Below, piece by piece: positions 28,301 through 34,713 of a DNA stretch of 64,000 nt. The stretch is taken from assembly GCA_002633005.1 (NCBI GenBank), contig NMRA01000029.1, positions 381,396 through 445,395 on the forward strand, given 5' to 3'. The stretch is from Phoronis australis (taxonomy: Eukaryota; Phoronida; Phoronidae). How positions within the stretch are numbered: position 1 is the stretch's first letter; each line of letters begins with the position of its first letter. The notes beneath the pieces were generated by a model, which worked only from the letters and a program-made list of their open reading frames with translations, had not been told where the DNA came from and made no database searches. The position numbers and the translations under genes are program-made.

Positions 28301-31300
28301 GTACTACATTAGTGTGTTACACTGTAAAATCTTGAAAAATAGCGAGTAAAAAACAATAACATAAGTTCATAAAGACGATGGTTGAAATCCTATGCAATCA
28401 TGATGTTGAATGTGATGCCAAAGAGACAACAGACGATAGACCCGGTAGCACAAAAAAGCAAACTGTTTACTTTATTTACACAAAAATTACAATCTAACAA
28501 ATCAAACTTAAATATTGTTTATAAGAATAGATGTACAGCGCAGAAGAAAAAAACAAACTACTGCGCTTTTGCTAAAAAAATTAGCATTAACTGGGCATTA
28601 ACCCTACGTAGGGTCAGACAGAAGACTAATTACAAGTGTTGGCATGGTGGTGACAGAGCCCGGTGTTGCAATTATGCAACATGGCTTTTCAGGACAAGCA
28701 AACTTAGATAACAGAACATTATTCAAACTAAGGTTTACACCAGTAAATAACATGACATTTAATGGTTTGAATCCAATATATTACAGTAATAAATTTACCT
28801 GGACTGTGTAGAGCATGTCTTTGCCTTTTGCTCATAGGACAGCTTCCAACATGGCGGCAGACATCTTGAATTTCTAATTCTAATAGTTAGCTCATTTCTC
28901 AAGAGAGGTCCCTCACATTGTAGCATTACTGCAACAATGGGCCTTGGAGGGTGCGCAATCAATAACAGGAGTGGAAAATGATTTGAGGGTTAATTATAGA
29001 TTGTCAAAAGTGGTGTTGCAATATTACAACGTGGGGCCTTCCAGGGTTTTAACAGAAATTGAGTTCTAAAACGATGTTATGTTTTGGACGAACGAATTGG
29101 GTGTTTTAATTTTAAAATTCAACTTGGTCCAGATTGATTTTTGAAATCTAACACATGAAATAGACGTAAGAATTATTACAACCAAGAAAGCACTGATGAT
29201 CAAATAATTTTTATTTTCAATTACGAGCCTGGTTTTTAATTTTAATAAAAATATATTTAATAACATCAATTATTCTTTCAGACCAATGACAAATCAACTG
29301 TTAGTCCCAGTGAGTGCATAGGATCAGGCTATGCTTGATGTTAACATTCTTGATCAACAAATTAAACCATATGTGACTAATTGCACATGACAGACACCAC
29401 TGTCGAATATGTCTTCAACTCGTCAACAATACGAGCAGATGACCTGGTCCGCGTAGAAAATATTTTGATCAACAATTTACAAGAAAAAACGTAACCCTGC
29501 ATTCAGCATAATACCTAATCCGTAACACTACGATCGCAGCAATTTGGTCATATTTACTTTTCATGTTTCGAACCTAGTTTTCTGAAAAAAATTAAACCCT
29601 TTCGTCAGACAACTCTTTGGCGCCTTAACTTGTTCTCTAATGTAATTTTCTGCGTCTCTGTGGTTAATTGTCGACACATCATTAAAATTTAATATCCAGG
29701 TTGGACTCGTAAGACCGGCTATTTAACTCACGCAATGTCTACTTTCGCTTTGTTTATCGCAGTGAGCCTCGCTTTGGATCTTAATGGCCGCCGCGTGAAT
29801 AGAGTCTATAGGGGGCTGGGGGCTATAGCCCCCCATTTTTTAAGTGTTGCGCTGCCCATGGTCTATGGGCGATGCACCACGGGGGGCTACGGCCCCCACT
29901 TTTTCCAGTGATGCGCCACCCATGTAGATATAGAGGCTAAAGGCAGTCTAAGGGCAAGACGGGGCACAGCGATAGTCGAGTGGTTCCGAAAATTCGCTCC
30001 TGTCGTTCCATCCATGATAAATATGTCTGCAAAGTTTCACGAGAATCCGTCAAGGCGGGGCACTGGACGTCGCACGGACGGAGGAGGATGACGGCATACT
30101 GCACCAACATACAAATATGTGGTGCATAGACTCAAACCAGTCAAACCTTAATATTTTTAGCGGCCGACACCAAACTTTAAAAATGGCCACCGGAAATACA
30201 AAACAGCTGATTTCACCTGGCGGCAAAATTTGAAAGCCGTGACGCCGGTGTTTCCCGACGAGGCCCATTGCGAGGATCGTAGTATGCTGAATCGTATGAT
30301 CTCCCCAACCTAATGAAATGCAATTAATCCACTATTGAGGAATTAATAAACCATTTCTGACTCCGTCAATAAAAAATAATAGTATGCTCCAAAGACCAAT
30401 CCGTGAAACTGAACGCCGTCTTTACTAGACTATAAAGAGTTGGAGTCTTACCAAAGATATCGCATTTTTCGCCAGACCAACACGGGCAACACGAAGGTGA
30501 TGCGCCACAGTCGTTATTCTTGCAAGGTCTGTAATAAGTGGAAGAATTGTGAGTACAAGGGTGACAAGGCGAACAGCAGACAAAAACCGGCCAGGGGACT
30601 AGTCTCGCTGGTTCCCTGAGTGTAAATAACACGTAGGTATCATTCAGTAGCACGCGTTTTATCACTTCATGTAACCTCGGCATCAGTCTTGATTGGTTTG
30701 TTTTAAGAAAGAAAACGACGGACTATGAACGATTTTTAGCCTGGTCATGCAAGTTGCGTAACAGCAACTACCCGGTATTTCGTTTCTGCCGTTACGGTTA
30801 CTGAATAAAGAAGAGTGCTTGAAGCACACACATCAGTGTACCGGGCCGATTTAACCCGGTGCCGTTGCTCATACTAAGTGAATACAGGACAGCAACCAAA
30901 ACAAAAGTCACCGACAGTAGAAAAATGCACTCCGAAAAGGCGCAACCACAAGTTTCTGGTATTCACATTTCTTGAACCAAGCACCGGTTTGTCTATATAA
31001 CAGACCACACTTTTCTACCGGCACTTCGTCCATCACTCATGCCAGTTTGTTGGCGAAAAGCGCTACCTGTTGAGAATTTGAACAGCCAACCAGAAAAAAT
31101 TCGCGAGGATGATACCTGCGTGTGTTCTACCACCGTCTAGCGACAAGCAGGGAACTAGCCGGAGTGTGACTATACTGAGTCTTCTCTCGCTACAGGCCGC
31201 CATGGAAAAAAGCCGACAAGAAGAGTGCGCAACCAAATCCGTCACAATGAACAACTCGGTAGGCCTATCGTCAGCCGGGTTGAAATTTTCAATACGTCAC

Positions 31301-34300
31301 ACTGGGTAGCATGGGGAAATCATTCCTGTTCGACTAGAGTCAATGTCCTATGCCAGTCGGAAACTAGGTACATGTGCATTGCCTATATCTGAAAAACTTG
31401 TCGACAAATTTTTTTGAGAAATTTATTTCGAGTATTGGCGCATGCGCCTAAATACGTGCACGTGCGGTAAACATCAAAATGCAAATGATAGAGAAATTAC
31501 GATTCTTTAAGTCTCATAGTTGTGACTGTTTGATCGCATTTCTAATTCATGCAGAAACAAACATATACCAGGTAGGCAAAAATGTTACCGGTACATATAT
31601 ATTGCACTATTTTTATGTTTGAATGTATTTCTTTCAAAACTATGTCATAAAAACTTCTCACTTGAGTTCCCACAAAAATAGAACAGAAATGGTTCCATTT
31701 TGATTACAGATATTAGACCCCGGGCCCTGAACAAAATTCAGTGATGACGTTTTGAATCCCCATGGCACAGCTTGTTTCTGAGTCAGGCAAATTAAAGTCG
31801 ATTCCTTCGACTTTCGCGACCAGTGTTTGTTTTCAGGGTCTTTACGGCTGTGGATTTTTGCTCTAAACTCAGTCTTTCATGAAATGTTAAAAGCAAGTAG
31901 TTATCAGGGATAGACCAAGTGATTGTGCCGGCCATTGAATGCCAATGCGACACGAGATAACCTTGTCCAAGAAAATAGGAAATACCAGTCACCAAGGCGA
32001 GACCGGATCCCGCACGATGCTCGTACATTTCTGTGTTGGTTTACGAATTATTAGTAAACGAGGGAATTACCGATGAAGGTACTGCAATGAAACATTCCAC
32101 CTATGTGAGGTTGCACCACCCCGTTCATAAATGACAATATTCAAAAAGACTACCTGCTTTCTCTGGTCATGCTTTCTTAAAACTTGATTTTCAATATCCA
32201 TTTACTGCGTCCCTGATCAATGATGTCAAAAGCCTCCATTAGCGTCAACGAACTGCACGATGATTTCTCTCGGGTTGTGCTCCGTGGAGCACGTTTATAG
32301 GGAAAATGAGATCACACAAGTCTTCGCTAGATACCAACCCAGCATGCATTACAAGAGAAGCACGTGATCACATTAGTCTTACTCGCGAGTGTCTTGCATG
32401 TACGGAACGCGCCCATGGGAACTCGGGGTTAAACAAACAGATGCATGGGTAATATTCAGAAACGAATATACTTCATAAAGAGTACAGAGTGACATTGTAT
32501 CGGCAATAAATCTCTGCGCGTTGTTTCTGTCTGTGCTATATACTTATCTATTGATTTTTGCCAGGAGAAAATTAATTTTCTGGTTAAGGAATCTGAACAC
32601 CTTCAGATGAGGTATTGGAGCAGAGACTCACATTATACAAAAATATTCCACCGTTACACAGAAGATGTATACCAACCCGCCCAGAACTCCAACCACACTC
32701 GTGCACTCTCACCACAGACAATTTCTAGTGCAAGTAAACGGAAAAAAAAAAACACATAGAAACTGGGTCGCGCACTTTGGTTCCTTGCACTTAAAATTTG
32801 TCTGTTGTATTTTTGTGTATTGTAAGAATGCAGAGGCGAGTGACAGTGTATACACCTGAAGCGAAAATTGTTTTTCATCGCGTTACGGAAGTAGGTTCTA
32901 GTTGAAGTTATCTAGGATCCTGGCAAATGTCCAAATTCAGCCAACTTCGGAACATCATGTCTCAGAAATGGGTTGTCGGGTTCAACTGAAATTTTTAGAT
33001 AATATGCTTTTTTTGCACTGTTCTCTAAAAAGCTGTTAGGAATTATTTTTAAAATGTTCCATTTTTGTATGAGGGCCAATCAAAAGCAAGACTTTCATGA
33101 TTTCATGAAGAAAGTCGAAAACGAAATGAAAATTTTGAAAACAGTAGCAGCGTTTTTGAGATTTCATCTTAAAAACTAACAGAATGTGTTCATGTTTGTT
33201 TCCTTGCTATAAATGTACCAATACTTTATTTCTAAATTTTCCTAAAAACTTGGCCCTTTGACCCAATTATTGACAGATCAGTGGAAATTCAAAAATCAGA
33301 TTCTACAGGCTTTCCACTTTCAGAAAATATATATTAAAGTGAAGTTTTGAACATATTTGGGCCAATTAAACACTTGTTGATAAGATCATACAGAACATTA
33401 ATCTTCACGAATCAAACTGTAAGCAAATAAATAAATAAATAAATAAATACTCAGAGTTTCACCATTAGATGTAAAGTTTTGAGCTAAATGGCATTTAAAG
33501 AGGAGTTGTACACTTTCATATTTTTGAAAGTTGAAAACTTTTTGCAGTAGCACCCATTTTTTTCTCAAAATATTGACATTTTATCAAAACAATAAATTCT
33601 GGGGAGACATTACTTCGCTTACGCCCACAATAGATTTGGCTTACGTAGCAAATGACATGACTATGTCTGCACGAGTGACATCTACTAATTATGCTTTTGT
33701 TGTGCTGGAGTTGAACAGCATATAATTAATCAGATCCCATTCATGTTGGTCAACACAATCGTAGTCTCGCTCTCGATCGTCATTGATCACATTGTAATTT
33801 CAATAATTTAAAGAATTGCTCAATAACGTCACTGTTTCACGATATTGATTTTAGTTGCGCTAACAACATGGCACTGAAATCTAGGCGCTGAACCGGAGGC
33901 ATACTTCCATGTGTAGCATTCAACAATATTCACTTAGTGGATGCCACATTGTAAACGAGCCCATATTGTCTTCACTAACTTGCTAAGATTCTAGTGCATT
34001 AATTACACATGATTATAGAACCCCATTACCGCGTGAGCGTTTGCACGCGCGCGTGTTTAGATTTGTGAATCAATGTTAAGAGTACATGTTATTTTTTATT
34101 CCTGTATAACTGTACAGCGGCCTGTTAACGATGAATAAATCTACCGGTAATCCAGTTATTGGCATTTTTTATCAGTCACTCTCTTAGTCACTCCTGGACT
34201 ACAGTTCAAGTATTTGATGACAATCATTCACCAATATAAATTATACAATATTGATATCCGTGTTCCAACTGAATGTCCGAGGTCTATATCATCACCGCCG

Positions 34301-34627
34301 AACTGACAAGATGGAGCTCAGGACCACAACTCGGCCCGACACCGGACCCGTCCACTAATCGATATGAGCGGGGGATAGTCAGCGTGATGAGAATACTAGG
34401 GCAATTAGCTGGGATAAGGTGCATTTTTTAAGTGACTGTTACAGATTTGGATCGCTTTATTACTATTTTGACATTAATTTTCGCGTGTCAGTTCATACTA
34501 CATGGGTATAGAAAATACGATGAGAGTTTACTATTTTTGCTTGGAATAAGTTTCGGCACGTCATGAATACTGGTGTGATTTTAAAACGTTTTCAAAATCG
34601 GCGGCTCCGGCTAATAAGCAACAATCA

Positions 34628-34713
<86 letters not shown>

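Noticed and set aside
31201-31257. A plus-strand first exon (ATG to a gtaggc donor)
   Set aside because: Only one splice-like site supports it. No partner exon or domain was found, so it is noted only inside the intron description.
31792-32028. A minus-strand exon of the large gene
   Set aside because: No acceptor and donor pair gives a phase fit between exons 3 and 4, which already join in frame, and the residues show no motif.
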